A stretch of DNA of 64,000 bases from Bacteroidales bacterium (GCA_017626555.1 JAGAIM010000116.1:1-64000), one strand, 5' to 3'. Positions 42,781-51,259 are shown, numbered from the stretch's first letter. Made by a program: numbers and translations. The notes: generated by a model not told the origin, from the sequence alone.

Positions 42781-44088
42781 TTATATATTCACGATGTGGT
42801 AATGCGGGCCGAAGCGTTCGAAGGCTGCGCGGTCGAGTTCTTCGCGGTGGTCAGGATGGGCGATGCTGATCAGTAACTTGGCGCGCTCCTGCATTGACTT
42901 TCCGTAGAGATCGACGGCACCGTATTCAGTCACGACATAATGGACGTGCGGTCTGGTGGTTACGACTCCGCCGCCTTCGATGATTACCGGTGCGATCTTG
43001 CTGCCTCCTTTGTTGGTGGTAGAAGGCATTGCGATGATGGCCTTGCCCTGAGGCGCGAGGGAGGCTCCGTAGATGAAGTCAACCTGACCGCCTACTCCGG
43101 AGTGGAAGCGTGTTCCGATGGAGTCTGCGCAGACCTGTCCGGTAAGGTCGATCTGTACAGCGGAGTTGATTGCTGTCATCTTAGGGTTCTTTGCAATCAC
43201 GAACGGGTCGTTGGTGTATCCAACATCCATCATCGCTACCATAGGGTTGTCGTCGATGAAATCATACACTTTCTGCGAGCCCATAAGGAAGGTTGACACA
43301 AGTTTGCCACGGTCGGTAACTTTGTTGGAGCCGTTGATGATACCTTTCTCAACAAGTTCGAGGACACCGTCTGCGAACATTTCTGTATGTACACCAAGGT
43401 TCTTGTGTCCGCCCAGTTGTGCCAGAACGGCATTAGGTATGGCTCCGATACCCATCTGGAGGCAGGCTCCGTCGTCGATGAGTGCCGCACAATGCTTTCC
43501 GATGGCGGTTTCCACTTCGTTCGGCTCGCTGAAATGTGCAGGTTCCAAAGGCTCGTTTCCTTCAACGAAGATGTCGATCATATCCATCGGGATCATTGCA
43601 TCTCCCCAAGCGCGTGGAACATTCGGATTCACAACAGCGATGACTGTTTCTGCGCATTCGATCGCTGCCAGTGTGGCATCCACAGATGTTCCCAGGGATA
43701 CATAACCGTGTTTGTCAGGCGGACAAACCTGTATCATTGCCACATCGCAACGGAGGGCACCACATCTGTAAAGTTTCTGCGTCTCGCTCAGGAATACCGG
43801 AATGTAGTCCGAATAGCCGGCCTGAACGCTTTTGCGGACATTGCTTCCTACGAAGAATGCCTGATGGAAGAAGATCCCGTTGAATTTCGGGTCGGTATAT
43901 GGAGCCGCTCCTTCAGTGTGGAGATGATGGATGCGTACATCCTGCAGTTCTCCTGCTTCACCCCTTCTGCAGAGGGCTTCGATAAGGATGCGTGGAGCGC
44001 TTGCTACACTGCTGAAATGAATATGATCGCCTGATTTAACGACCTTTACGGCTTCGTCTGCCGATACGAATGTGATGTCTTTGCGCAT
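42781..44088 (-). CDS. Acetyl-CoA hydrolase/transferase family CoA-transferase
   Basis: A 435-aa cytoplasmic enzyme of the family that includes 4-hydroxybutyrate CoA-transferase and butyryl-CoA or succinyl-CoA:acetate CoA-transferases. Visible landmarks are GDHIHFSSVASAPRILIEAL, IHHLHTEGAAPYTDP, the glycine-rich LQMGIGAIPNAVLAQL, the catalytic glutamate in LGVHTEMFADGVLEL, and GVGGQVDFIYGASLAPQGK with IAPVIIEGGGVVTTRPHVHY near the C-terminus. It probably moves CoA between acetate and a C4 acid in fermentation. The exact acid cannot be told. ATG 44088 matches the family N-terminus, and a -7 box (44108-44115) lies 20 bp upstream. Monocistronic. Confidence 0.9.
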   Translation of the reverse strand: MRKDITFVSADEAVKVVKSGDHIHFSSVASAPRILIEALCRRGEAGELQDVRIHHLHTEGAAPYTDPKFNGIFFHQAFFVGSNVRKSVQAGYSDYIPVFLSETQKLYRCGALRCDVAMIQVCPPDKHGYVSLGTSVDATLAAIECAETVIAVVNPNVPRAWGDAMIPMDMIDIFVEGNEPLEPAHFSEPNEVETAIGKHCAALIDDGACLQMGIGAIPNAVLAQLGGHKNLGVHTEMFADGVLELVEKGIINGSNKVTDRGKLVSTFLMGSQKVYDFIDDNPMVAMMDVGYTNDPFVIAKNPKMTAINSAVQIDLTGQVCADSIGTRFHSGVGGQVDFIYGASLAPQGKAIIAMPSTTNKGGSKIAPVIIEGGGVVTTRPHVHYVVTEYGAVDLYGKSMQERAKLLISIAHPDHREELDRAAFERFGPHYHIVNI

Positions 44089-44107
44089 AATTATGTGATT
44101 GAATCTC

Positions 44108-44115
44108 CAAAGATA
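44108..44115 (-). promoter_or_regulatory. -7 element of the CoA-transferase gene
   Basis: The minus strand reads TATCTTTG, an exact -7 match, 20 bp before the ATG at 44088. The divergent mazG -7 box is only 13 bp away on the other strand. Confidence 0.5.
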
Positions 44116-44127
44116 GAATTTTATTAT

Positions 44128-44135
44128 TAATTTTG
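44128..44135 (+). promoter_or_regulatory. -7 element of mazG
   Basis: TAATTTTG matches the -7 consensus and lies 49 bp before the mazG ATG at 44185. It lies in the 96-bp divergent gap with the CoA-transferase promoter. Confidence 0.5.
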
Positions 44136-44184
44136 TATGATTTCCGTCTATGCTTTGTCGCTTGATGGAGGAAAAACTGGTAAT

Positions 44185-45003
44185 ATGCATACAAGAGAAG
44201 AAAAACTTGAGGCCTTCGGAAGAATTCTGGATGTGCTGGATGAATTAAGAGAGAAATGTCCTTGGGACAGGAAACAGACAAATGAGTCTCTTCGTCCTCA
44301 GACAATAGAAGAGGTATATGAACTGAGCGATGCCATCCTCAAGGGGGAGGAAAGGGAACTGTCGAAGGAATTGGGTGATGTACTTCTTCACGTGATATTT
44401 TATGCAAAGATCGGGGAGGAGAAACAGCATTTCGATATAGTGGATGTAATCAACTTCCTGTGTGACAAACTTATATATCGTCACCCGCACGTGTTCTCAA
44501 GTGCTCAGGTGGGCGATGCCGAGGATGTGATCAAGCAGTGGGAAATGCTCAAGACTACAGAGAAGGACGGAAACAAGAGGGTGCTTTCCGGAGTGCCGGA
44601 CGGCCTTCCGCCGCTGCTCAAGGCCTATCGTATGCAGGACAAGGCTCGCGGAGTGGGATTTGATTGGGAGAAGAAGGAACAGGTCTGGGACAAGGTGAAG
44701 GAGGAGATGGGAGAATATCAGGCTGAACTCGATGCAATGGCAGCCGCTCAGACTGAAGAAGAGAAGGCAGCAGCATACGACCGCGCTGAAGACGAACTTG
44801 GAGATTTCCTCTTTGCAACTGTCAATGCAGCAAGGCTTTATGGTCTGAATCCGGATACGGCTCTGGAACGTACCTGTGCCAAGTTCAGAAGAAGATTCAC
44901 TTACCTTGAAGAGCATACCATCCGTCAGGGACGCAATCTGACCGATATGACGCTGGCTGAGATGGATGCCATCTGGGACGAAGGAAAAGCCAAAGGATTA
45001 TGA
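44185..45003 (+). CDS. mazG: Nucleoside triphosphate pyrophosphohydrolase MazG
   Basis: A 272-aa all-alpha NTP pyrophosphatase that removes abnormal nucleotides (NTP to NMP and PPi). Two MazG modules are present: the first with LREKCPWDRKQTNESLRPQT, EVYELSDAI and ELGDVLLHVIFYAKIG (the ExxE...ExxD metal site), the second with DKVKEEMGEYQAEL and RAEDELGDFLFATVNAARLY. Length is normal. The start at 44185 (MHTREEKLEAFGRIL) matches the family. A longer start 16 codons upstream is rejected as promoter-proximal sequence. The end overlaps the TcdA gene by 4 bp (ATGA), so the two are cotranscribed. Confidence 0.94.
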   Translation: MHTREEKLEAFGRILDVLDELREKCPWDRKQTNESLRPQTIEEVYELSDAILKGEERELSKELGDVLLHVIFYAKIGEEKQHFDIVDVINFLCDKLIYRHPHVFSSAQVGDAEDVIKQWEMLKTTEKDGNKRVLSGVPDGLPPLLKAYRMQDKARGVGFDWEKKEQVWDKVKEEMGEYQAELDAMAAAQTEEEKAAAYDRAEDELGDFLFATVNAARLYGLNPDTALERTCAKFRRRFTYLEEHTIRQGRNLTDMTLAEMDAIWDEGKAKGL

Positions 45004-45725
45004 TCTACGATTGGCAGGAAAGGACAGCAATGCTGGTAGGGGAGGAGATGCTGGAGCATTTCCGTAATTCCACTGTGGCTGTCATCGGAGTCGGAGGTGT
45101 GGGAGGCTATGCTGCGGAGATGGTTGTGAGGGCAGGCATCGGACATCTGATCATTCTTGACAGTGACGACGTGTCGGTAAGCAACAAGAACCGGCAGTTG
45201 CTGGCTTTGGATTCTACGGTGGGCAGACCAAAATGCGATGTTCTTGCTGCCAGACTCAAGGATATCAATCCTGAGTTGGATCTTATAATAATAAAAGAAT
45301 ATCTGGAAGCGGAGAGGGCTGGCGATCATCTTGCTGCATATAAGATTGATTTTCTGGTGGATGCGATTGATACATTGTCGCCGAAACTGCATCTGATAAA
45401 ATACTGTATGGACAATGGAATTCCTCTGGTGTCATCGATGGGAGCGGGCGCAAAGTTTGATGCGACCAAAGTCAGGATTGCCGATGTCTCGAAATCCTTT
45501 AATTGCCCTTTGGCCTACATTGTGCGCAAGCGGCTGAGATATATGGGCATCAAGAAGGGATTCAAGGTGGTTTTTTCGGAGGAACTGCCTGATAAGGAAT
45601 CTATTGTACCTTGTGAAGACCGCAATAAGAAGTCTCAGGTCGGCACGATATCGTATATCCCGGCTGTGTTCGGATGTGTATGTGCTCAGGCTGTCATTCA
45701 GGGACTTATGGAAAAATACAGATAA
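45000..45725 (+). CDS. tcdA: tRNA threonylcarbamoyladenosine dehydratase (TcdA/ThiF family)
   Basis: A 241-aa E1-like ATP-dependent enzyme that cyclises t6A37 of tRNAs to ct6A. It carries the ThiF/MoeB nucleotide-binding loop AVIGVGGVGGYAAEMVVRAG, the adenylation region DSDDVSVSNKNRQLLAL, and DAIDTLSPKLHLIKYC with the conserved downstream SSMGAGAKFDATKVRIADVS that separates TcdA from MoeB and ThiF. It has no rhodanese or zinc CxxC domain, as expected for TcdA. The ATG overlaps the mazG stop. The next gene, prfA, has its own -7 box. Confidence 0.88.
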   Translation: MIYDWQERTAMLVGEEMLEHFRNSTVAVIGVGGVGGYAAEMVVRAGIGHLIILDSDDVSVSNKNRQLLALDSTVGRPKCDVLAARLKDINPELDLIIIKEYLEAERAGDHLAAYKIDFLVDAIDTLSPKLHLIKYCMDNGIPLVSSMGAGAKFDATKVRIADVSKSFNCPLAYIVRKRLRYMGIKKGFKVVFSEELPDKESIVPCEDRNKKSQVGTISYIPAVFGCVCAQAVIQGLMEKYR

Positions 45726-45730
45726 TTTAT

Positions 45731-45738
45731 TATCTTTG
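45731..45738 (+). promoter_or_regulatory. -7 element of prfA
   Basis: TATCTTTG matches the -7 consensus exactly, 18 bp before the prfA ATG and 5 bp after the tcdA stop codon. Confidence 0.5.
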
Positions 45739-45756
45739 CACGATTAAATTAGATAT

Positions 45757-46839
45757 ATGGCAGATAACACATTGTTGGAGAAGGTTTTAGGCCTTCAGGA
45801 AAAATATGAGGCTCTTCAGAATCAACTCGCAGATCCTGAAGTGATTTCCGATATGAAGAAATTCGTTCAACTCAACAAGGAGTATAAGGAACTTACTCCT
45901 ATCATCGAGGCCGGTAACGAATTCAAGAGAATTCTTGAGAATTATGAGATGGCAAAGGATATTCTTGCTACTGAGAAGGATGAAGATCTTCGTGAAATGG
46001 CGAAAGAGGAAATCGCTGAGATAGAGCCGACTCTTCCTGAATGGGAGGAGAAGATCAAACTTCTGCTTATCCCAGCCGATCCTCAGGATAGCAAGAATGC
46101 GATTCTTGAGATTCGTGGTGGCTCGGGCGGTGATGAGGCTGCTATTTTTGCCGGAGACCTCTTCCGTATGTATTCGAAGTTTGTCGAGACCCGAGGCTGG
46201 AGAATGGAGATTACCAGTCAGGCGGAGGGCGCTGCAGGCGGATTCAAGGAAATCATCTGCAAGGTATCCGGTGACGGAGTGTATGGAGTGCTCAAGTATG
46301 AGTCGGGTGTACACCGCGTGCAGCGTGTGCCTCAGACCGAGACTCAGGGACGTGTGCATACTTCTGCCGCATCAGTAGCAGTTCTTCCGGAAGCGGATGA
46401 ATTCGATATCGAACTGAATATGAACGATATACGTAAGGATACATTCTGCTCTTCAGGCCCGGGAGGACAGTCTGTCAACACGACTTATTCGGCTATCCGT
46501 CTAACCCATATCCCTTCAGGTCTCGTTGTGCAGTGTCAGGATGAGAAGTCACAGTTGAAGAACTTTGACAAGGCTCTTGCCGAACTTCGTACCCGTCTCT
46601 ACAATCTCGAATATGAGAAATATCTTGCCGAGATTTCATCAAAGAGAAAGACTATGGTTGCAGGTGGTGACCGCTCTGCCAAGATCCGCACATACAACTA
46701 CCCTCAGTCACGTGTGACCGATCATCGTATCAACTACACGATGTACAATCTTCCTGTATTTATGGACGGAGCGATCCAGGACGTAATCGACCAACTTCAG
46801 ATTGCCGAGAACGCCGAGCGTCTCAAGGCTGCGGAATAG
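45757..46839 (+). CDS. prfA: Peptide chain release factor 1
   Basis: A 360-aa class I release factor reading UAA and UAG. N-terminal coiled-coil domain, then domain 2 with the catalytic GGQ at residues 236-238 (FCSSGPGGQSVNTTYSA) and the methylated-Gln context. The SPF-core region RVQRVPQTETQGRVHTSAAS is as in RF1. The RF1-type codon-recognition motif should be PxT, and VPQTE fits RF1 better than the SPF of RF2. No frameshift site is present, also unlike prfB. It is followed 10 bp later by the thioesterase gene. Confidence 0.97.
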   Translation: MADNTLLEKVLGLQEKYEALQNQLADPEVISDMKKFVQLNKEYKELTPIIEAGNEFKRILENYEMAKDILATEKDEDLREMAKEEIAEIEPTLPEWEEKIKLLLIPADPQDSKNAILEIRGGSGGDEAAIFAGDLFRMYSKFVETRGWRMEITSQAEGAAGGFKEIICKVSGDGVYGVLKYESGVHRVQRVPQTETQGRVHTSAASVAVLPEADEFDIELNMNDIRKDTFCSSGPGGQSVNTTYSAIRLTHIPSGLVVQCQDEKSQLKNFDKALAELRTRLYNLEYEKYLAEISSKRKTMVAGGDRSAKIRTYNYPQSRVTDHRINYTMYNLPVFMDGAIQDVIDQLQIAENAERLKAAE

Positions 46840-46849
46840 CCTTGGATCT

Positions 46850-47326
46850 ATGCATAAGATAAAGAATCCATATCTGGGACTGGAGGAGCAGGGCTATAAC
46901 TGCTTTGCCTGCTGTCCGGAGAATCCATACGGATTGAAGATGGAGTTTTATGAAGATGGGGATGACCTTGTCTGTCTGTGGAACTCTGACGACCATTATC
47001 AGGGATGGCTCAAGACCCTTCACGGCGGTATTCAGGCTACCTTGATGGATGAACTGGGAGGCTGGATCGTGAACCGGAAACTTCAGACAGCCGGAATGAC
47101 GACCAGTCTGACTATGAAGTACCGCCATCCTGTGCCTACAGGAAAGGATGTCAGGATCGAGATCCGTGGCAGCATAAAGGAAATGAAACGTAATTTCGCA
47201 TTCATAGAAGCGGAACTGATCCACGATGGCCAGGTCTGCTCAATGTGCGAAATGACATACTACTGCTTCACGAAAGAAAAGGCTGCATCCGATTTCTTCT
47301 TTACCGGATGTGAGCTGGAAGACTGA
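46850..47326 (+). CDS. PaaI-type hotdog-fold thioesterase
   Basis: A 158-aa hotdog-fold protein. Landmarks are YNCFACCPENPYGLKMEFYE at the N-terminus, the central LKTLHGGIQATLMDELGGWI (the HGG...DE active-site helix) and LTMKYRHPVPTGKDVRIE. It probably hydrolyses an acyl-CoA thioester in the cytoplasm, with unknown acyl chain. Two cysteine pairs (CFACC and CSMC) are seen and could bind metal. The ATG lies 10 bp after prfA. The stop codon marks the first bases of the palindromic repeat element that follows. Its penultimate codons hold one of only six AGCT sites in the window. Confidence 0.85.
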   Translation: MHKIKNPYLGLEEQGYNCFACCPENPYGLKMEFYEDGDDLVCLWNSDDHYQGWLKTLHGGIQATLMDELGGWIVNRKLQTAGMTTSLTMKYRHPVPTGKDVRIEIRGSIKEMKRNFAFIEAELIHDGQVCSMCEMTYYCFTKEKAASDFFFTGCELED

Positions 47327-47430
47327 TAAACAGCAACTGTCGGTATACCGATGACCCCCGCCCTCCCTTTGGTCGGGCACCCCCTAGCCGGGGGTGGCAC
47401 GTCATCTATATACCGACAGTTGCTGTTTAT
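47326..47430. repeat. Palindromic element copy 1 (core in a terminator stem)
   Basis: Two perfect 22-bp arms (47326-47347 and 47409-47430) enclose a 61-bp GC-rich core. The core contains GATGAC/GTCATC, CCCCCGCCCTC, then ACCCCCTAGCCGGGGGT (itself a hairpin), GGCACGTCA and a TATA at each junction with the arms. The arms are unrelated to those of copy 2 (51149-51245), but the core is shared. The element fills the whole gap between two convergent genes, so it presumably acts as their terminator. Confidence 0.85.
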
Positions 47431-48320
47431 TCTTCTATCGGATCCAGAAGAGGCTGGACTTCTGTGAAATAACTCAATACATTGTCCGTATATGTCTTGG
47501 TTACAGGAAGCGGCTGAATGGCTTCATTGTCCAGGTCAAGTACATAGCCGTCGCTTTCCTTGCGCAATGTGGCTACTTTATGGATATTCACGATATATTT
47601 CCTGTTGCATCTGACAAGTCCCACTCCTCTGAAATTCTCTTCAACCGTCTTGAGACGGCAACGGAGCATATATTGCTTGAGTTCTCCTTTATTGTCTGTG
47701 TACCATACCTTTATGTAGTTGTCATCGGATTCGATATAGTACAGACTGTCCGGATTCAACGATAGTTTAAGTGCACCGCTGTTGTCGAAAAGGGTGATCT
47801 TGTTCATCTGTGTTCCCGCCTTTACCGGTTCGTCAGTGACTACATTCTCATAATTGAGAAGTCTTATGGTGTTGTTCTTATCTATGATGGCGAAATACAT
47901 TCCTGAGATAATGTACGGTATCCCAAGCGCAATAGTCACATACAGAAATGCTCTTCCGAATACTGTCAATGTGGTCTCGGTCTGGGGCTGGGCTATTCCC
48001 GTGGTTATGCCGGTATAGAATACAGATATGGTGAGTATCTCAAGAATGCACCAGATGATATATTCAAGATAGTTGATCTCGAAGTATTTCTTTATTTTGT
48101 ACATCAGCAGGCGGCTGGCTATCAGTGTAAGAATGGACACTGTGATCACTATGACAGTGAGCAGGAACATCACTGAGTCTCCGAGTCCGAACCACGCAGT
48201 TTCTGAGAAGGGTATATATATATTCAGGAATACCACTGCGAACAGAACAGAGAATGTAACTGTACCGATCAGTTGGTATTTCCCCAGAAGATATTCAGGA
48301 ATTTTATCTTTTAGAAACAT
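47427..48320 (-). CDS. Membrane-bound LytTR-family transcriptional regulator
   Basis: A 297-aa protein. The N-terminal 170 residues contain four transmembrane helices (LIGTVTFSVLFAVVFLNIYI; DSVMFLLTVIVITVSILTLI; LEYIIWCILEILTISVFYTG; FLYVTIALGIPYIISGMYFA). The C-terminal LytTR DNA-binding domain follows: PDSLYYIESDDNYIKVWYTD, LRCRLKTVEENF, and VRCNRKYIVNIHKVATLRKE. It lacks a receiver domain, so it is a one-component membrane sensor-regulator rather than a classical AlgR/AgrA response regulator. Target genes cannot be read here. A promoter with both boxes lies upstream (48344-48375). The end of the gene overlaps the palindromic element by a few bases. Confidence 0.88.
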   Translation of the reverse strand: MFLKDKIPEYLLGKYQLIGTVTFSVLFAVVFLNIYIPFSETAWFGLGDSVMFLLTVIVITVSILTLIASRLLMYKIKKYFEINYLEYIIWCILEILTISVFYTGITTGIAQPQTETTLTVFGRAFLYVTIALGIPYIISGMYFAIIDKNNTIRLLNYENVVTDEPVKAGTQMNKITLFDNSGALKLSLNPDSLYYIESDDNYIKVWYTDNKGELKQYMLRCRLKTVEENFRGVGLVRCNRKYIVNIHKVATLRKESDGYVLDLDNEAIQPLPVTKTYTDNVLSYFTEVQPLLDPIEE

Positions 48321-48343
48321 CTTATTTCAGGTTTTAGTCGAAG

Positions 48344-48375
48344 CAAATGTATGAATTTTTGCCTCAATTACCAAA
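48344..48375 (-). promoter_or_regulatory. Promoter of the LytTR regulator
   Basis: On the minus strand TTTG (48375-48372), a 20-bp spacer and TACATTTG (48351-48344) match the consensus. The start codon is 24 bp downstream. Confidence 0.7.
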
Positions 48376-48459
48376 AACGGTCAGCCTCGGGAAATAATCT
48401 CTTTGACCTTTTGGGAATAAAAATAAGTTGCACATCATCCGTAATGACGAAAAAATCAA

Positions 48460-48467
48460 TAACTTTG
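48460..48467 (+). promoter_or_regulatory. -7 element of fabF
   Basis: TAACTTTG matches the -7 consensus, 14 bp before the ATG at 48482. No -33 box at the proper distance. Confidence 0.45.
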
Positions 48468-48481
48468 TATTTTTATTGGTA

Positions 48482-49750
48482 ATGGACGATATAGATATGG
48501 TCAGAAGAGTTGTTGTTACAGGAACAGGGGTCATCACTCCTGTAGGAAATGATGTGAAGACATATTGGAAGAATCTCCTGGACGGAGTATGCGGCATCGA
48601 TTTCATAACTTCCATACCAGTTGACGACCTGCCGGTGAAGATTGCCAGTGAAGTCAAGGATTTCAATCCTGCAGATTATGGAATTGAACCACCTTTTGCA
48701 AGGAAACAGGACAGGTTTACCATATTTGCAGTTGCTGCTGCCTGGCAGGCTGTGAATCAGTCCGGCCTGGATTCCTCGGAGGAGGGAAATATAGATCCAT
48801 TCCGTTTCGGTGTATATGTCGGTTCCGGAATCGGTGGATTCGCCACACAGGTCAGAGAGACGGAGAAGATTCTCAAGGAGGGAGCAAAGTGGGTTTCTCC
48901 GCTCTTCATCCCTACGATGATATCCAATATAGCAGCGGGAAACATTGCAATCAGAAACAATGCGTGCGGCCCCTGCCTCCCGGTTGTTACAGCCTGCGCA
49001 ACATCGACTCACGCCATCGGTGAGGCCTACAGGGCTATTAAGCACGGATATGCGGATGCGATAATCGCGGGAGGATCAGAAGCGGTAATCATTCCGTTGG
49101 GTATAGCAGGCTTTGCCAATGCCAAGGCTTTGTCCAGATCGGAAGATCCTCACTATGCGTCGCTTCCATTCAACAGGAATCGTGGCGGCTTTGTTATGGG
49201 AGAAGGTGCCGCGATGCTTGTGCTTGAGGAATATGAGCACGCAGTTGCACGAGGAGCAGAAATAATCGCTGAGGTATGCGGATATGGCAATACCTGTGAC
49301 GCTCATCACGTGACGGCACCGAGACCGGACGGACTCACACAGGCTGCAGCGATACGTCAGGCTCTTGATGAGGCGGAATATACTTCTGAGGATGTTCTGT
49401 ATATCAATGCACACGGCACTGGTACGGCTCTGAATGATGTTTCCGAGACTGCTGCATTCAAGATTGCTTTAGGTGATGATGCTTATAAGGCTCATATCAG
49501 TTCCACCAAGGGCTCTACCGGACATCTTCTCGGGGCAGCAGGCGCTGCTGAGGCTGTCGCTGCAGTAATGGCTGTCAAGGAAGGAATTGTGCCTCCTACA
49601 ATCAATCTTGATGAAACGGATCCGGAATGTGACCTGGATTATACTCCTTGCAGACCCGTACAGGCAGACATTACCATAGCGATTTCAGATTCTCTTGGGT
49701 TCGGCGGACATAACGGTTGTGTCGCTTTCAGGAAGTATTCTGGAGAATGA
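48482..49750 (+). CDS. fabF: Beta-ketoacyl-ACP synthase II
   Basis: A 422-aa thiolase-fold condensing enzyme for fatty-acid elongation. It opens RRVVVTGTGVITPVGNDVKT. The catalytic cysteine is in VVTACATSTHAIGEAYRAI, and the two active-site histidines are in INAHGTGTALND and STKGSTGHLLGAAGAAE. The C-terminal PC-rich and SLGFGGHNGCVAFRKY segments are typical FabF/FabB. FabB enzymes have a similar layout, but FabF is usual as a stand-alone gene in Bacteroidota. Two starts are possible (48482, 48497). No fab or acpP neighbour is found here, so it appears to be a monocistronic copy. Confidence 0.92.
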   Translation: MDDIDMVRRVVVTGTGVITPVGNDVKTYWKNLLDGVCGIDFITSIPVDDLPVKIASEVKDFNPADYGIEPPFARKQDRFTIFAVAAAWQAVNQSGLDSSEEGNIDPFRFGVYVGSGIGGFATQVRETEKILKEGAKWVSPLFIPTMISNIAAGNIAIRNNACGPCLPVVTACATSTHAIGEAYRAIKHGYADAIIAGGSEAVIIPLGIAGFANAKALSRSEDPHYASLPFNRNRGGFVMGEGAAMLVLEEYEHAVARGAEIIAEVCGYGNTCDAHHVTAPRPDGLTQAAAIRQALDEAEYTSEDVLYINAHGTGTALNDVSETAAFKIALGDDAYKAHISSTKGSTGHLLGAAGAAEAVAAVMAVKEGIVPPTINLDETDPECDLDYTPCRPVQADITIAISDSLGFGGHNGCVAFRKYSGE

Positions 49751-49755
49751 CGCTG

Positions 49756-50184
49756 TCAACGGTTCTTTTTCGCTTTTCTTGTCGCCTTGACAGATTGTAT
49801 AGTCATTTCATCGACCATTGACCTTTTGGCTGCGGCAAAATCAAGAAATGCTGCAATAAGAGGGAACAGGGCTGTAAATGAAAATGACATATCGTTTCTG
49901 TTTATGAGTATGTCAGTCGCGAGCCAGATCTGAAATCCGATCGCCAACAGTCCTGCGATAGCGCCGATTCGAGCCTGAAGAAAGAATGCCTTGAAACTGG
50001 CTGTCGCGGCGATTTGTGCCACTATCATCATTATCATCAAAGTCAGATATGCGAGTTTCTCAGAATATCTGATGACGATCTCGGAGCCTTCGGGGCCTGC
50101 GATTGTTGCGAATGTGCAGAAAAACATCGAGAAAACAAGACAGGTCGCAATGATGAAATATAAGGTCTGTATCCTTTGCCACAT
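49756..50184 (-). CDS. DUF4293 membrane protein
   Basis: A 142-aa protein starting MWQRIQTLYFIIATCLVFSM, the DUF4293 opening, with four helices (5-28; 45-64; 70-88; 100-118) and a basic C-terminal tail ending TRKAKKNR. DUF4293 proteins are Bacteroidota-specific inner-membrane proteins of unknown function, often beside rho and DNA-metabolism genes. Convergent with fabF (5 bp between stops) and divergent from the nucleoside phosphorylase gene. A -7 box (TATTTTTG on the minus strand, 50223-50216) is 31 bp upstream. Confidence 0.85.
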   Translation of the reverse strand: MWQRIQTLYFIIATCLVFSMFFCTFATIAGPEGSEIVIRYSEKLAYLTLMIMMIVAQIAATASFKAFFLQARIGAIAGLLAIGFQIWLATDILINRNDMSFSFTALFPLIAAFLDFAAAKRSMVDEMTIQSVKATRKAKKNR

Positions 50185-50244
50185 AATGATAGAGTATTAT
50201 ACGCTTGTGAATGAACAAAAATAGGAATTTTCGATGGAAAAAAC

Positions 50245-50252
50245 TATATTTG
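50245..50252 (+). promoter_or_regulatory. -7 element of the nucleoside phosphorylase gene
   Basis: TATATTTG matches the -7 consensus, 25 bp before the ATG at 50278. It is divergent to the DUF4293 box at 50216-50223. Confidence 0.5.
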
Positions 50253-50277
50253 GCAAGACTTTGTAATGGTTTAAGAT

Positions 50278-51147
50278 ATGAGAATAGCAGAATCAGAACT
50301 TATAATCAATGGCGACGGATCGGTGTTCCATCTTCACCTCCGTCCTGAGGAATTGGCCGACAATGTGATTCTTGTCGGAGATCCCGGTCGCGTGGATATG
50401 ATCGCAGAATACTTTGAAGAAAAGGAATTCAGACATTCTTCGCGTGAATTCGTTTCAGTTACGGGAAAATATAAAGGAGTCAGAATGACTGCCTTATCCA
50501 CAGGCATCGGTACAGACAATATCGACATCGTGATGAACGAACTTGATGCTCTGGCCAATGTCGATTTCGAAACTCGTGAAATAAAGCCGGAACACCGTTC
50601 GCTGAACATCATCCGCATCGGCACATCCGGTGCCATTCAGCCGGAGATTCCTCTTGGAGCATTTGTCTTCTCGCATATTTCCGTAGGCTGCGACGGGCTG
50701 CTCAACTGGTATGCCGACCGTGATAAGATTGCCCTGACTGATATTGAAGATGCTTTCAAGAAGCATACAGGCTGGAATACTCATCTTCCTGATCCGTATT
50801 TCGTAAAGGCCGGTGATAAGATGTCCGCTCTTTTCCGTGATTGCACCGTGCCGGGAATGACGATTGCCGCTTCCGGCTTCTACGGACCTCAGGGGCGTGT
50901 CATCAGAATGCCTCTGGCGATGCCAGATATGCTTGATACCTTTGAATCTTTCCGTTTCAATGATCTCAAAGTCACAAACTTCGAGATGGAGGGATCTGCG
51001 ATTGCCGGTATCGCCGCACATCTGGGACATAATGCCGGCACAGTGTGTTGCATCATAGCCCACAGGCATCATAAGGCAAGTAACCCGGACTACAAGCCTC
51101 AGGTCAGAAAACTTGTCGAACTTGTTCTTGACAAACTCGCAGAATAA
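50278..51147 (+). CDS. Nucleoside phosphorylase, uridine phosphorylase-like
   Basis: A 289-aa PNP/UDP-family enzyme that phosphorolyses a nucleoside to base and (deoxy)ribose-1-phosphate for salvage. Landmarks are VILVGDPGRVDMIAEYF (phosphate loop), STGIGTDNIDIVMNELDAL, IRIGTSGAIQPEIPLGAFV (the RxGTSG nucleoside/phosphate site), and KVTNFEMEGSAIAGIAAHLG (ribose-binding EMEGS). The set resembles Udp more than DeoD, but substrate is not fixed by these motifs. It is transcribed alone, followed by the second palindromic element. Confidence 0.88.
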   Translation: MRIAESELIINGDGSVFHLHLRPEELADNVILVGDPGRVDMIAEYFEEKEFRHSSREFVSVTGKYKGVRMTALSTGIGTDNIDIVMNELDALANVDFETREIKPEHRSLNIIRIGTSGAIQPEIPLGAFVFSHISVGCDGLLNWYADRDKIALTDIEDAFKKHTGWNTHLPDPYFVKAGDKMSALFRDCTVPGMTIAASGFYGPQGRVIRMPLAMPDMLDTFESFRFNDLKVTNFEMEGSAIAGIAAHLGHNAGTVCCIIAHRHHKASNPDYKPQVRKLVELVLDKLAE

Positions 51148-51148
51148 T

Positions 51149-51245
51149 CATACTGAAAGGCTGCTATAACGGTGACCCCCACCCTCTTCGAGGGAACCCC
51201 CTAGCCGGGGGTGGCACGTCACTTATATAGCAGCCTTTCAGTATG
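51149..51245. repeat. Palindromic element copy 2 (core in a terminator stem)
   Basis: Perfect 20-bp arms (51149-51168 and 51226-51245) enclose a 57-bp core that shares GTGACCCCC, CCCTC, AACCCCCTAGCCGGGGGTGG and CACGTCA with copy 1 (47326-47430). It again has TATA at both core-arm junctions. A small nested hairpin CCCTC-TTC-GAGGG replaces a less paired segment in copy 1. It sits between the stop codons of two convergent genes. Confidence 0.85.
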
Positions 51246-51259
51246 GTTACGGTCAGGAA

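Noticed and set aside
47326-51245. tRNA-like, riboswitch or attenuator identity for the palindromic elements
   Set aside because: They sit 3' of converging genes, not in leaders, and do not fold into a cloverleaf or known aptamer. Their repeated core points to a repeat element.
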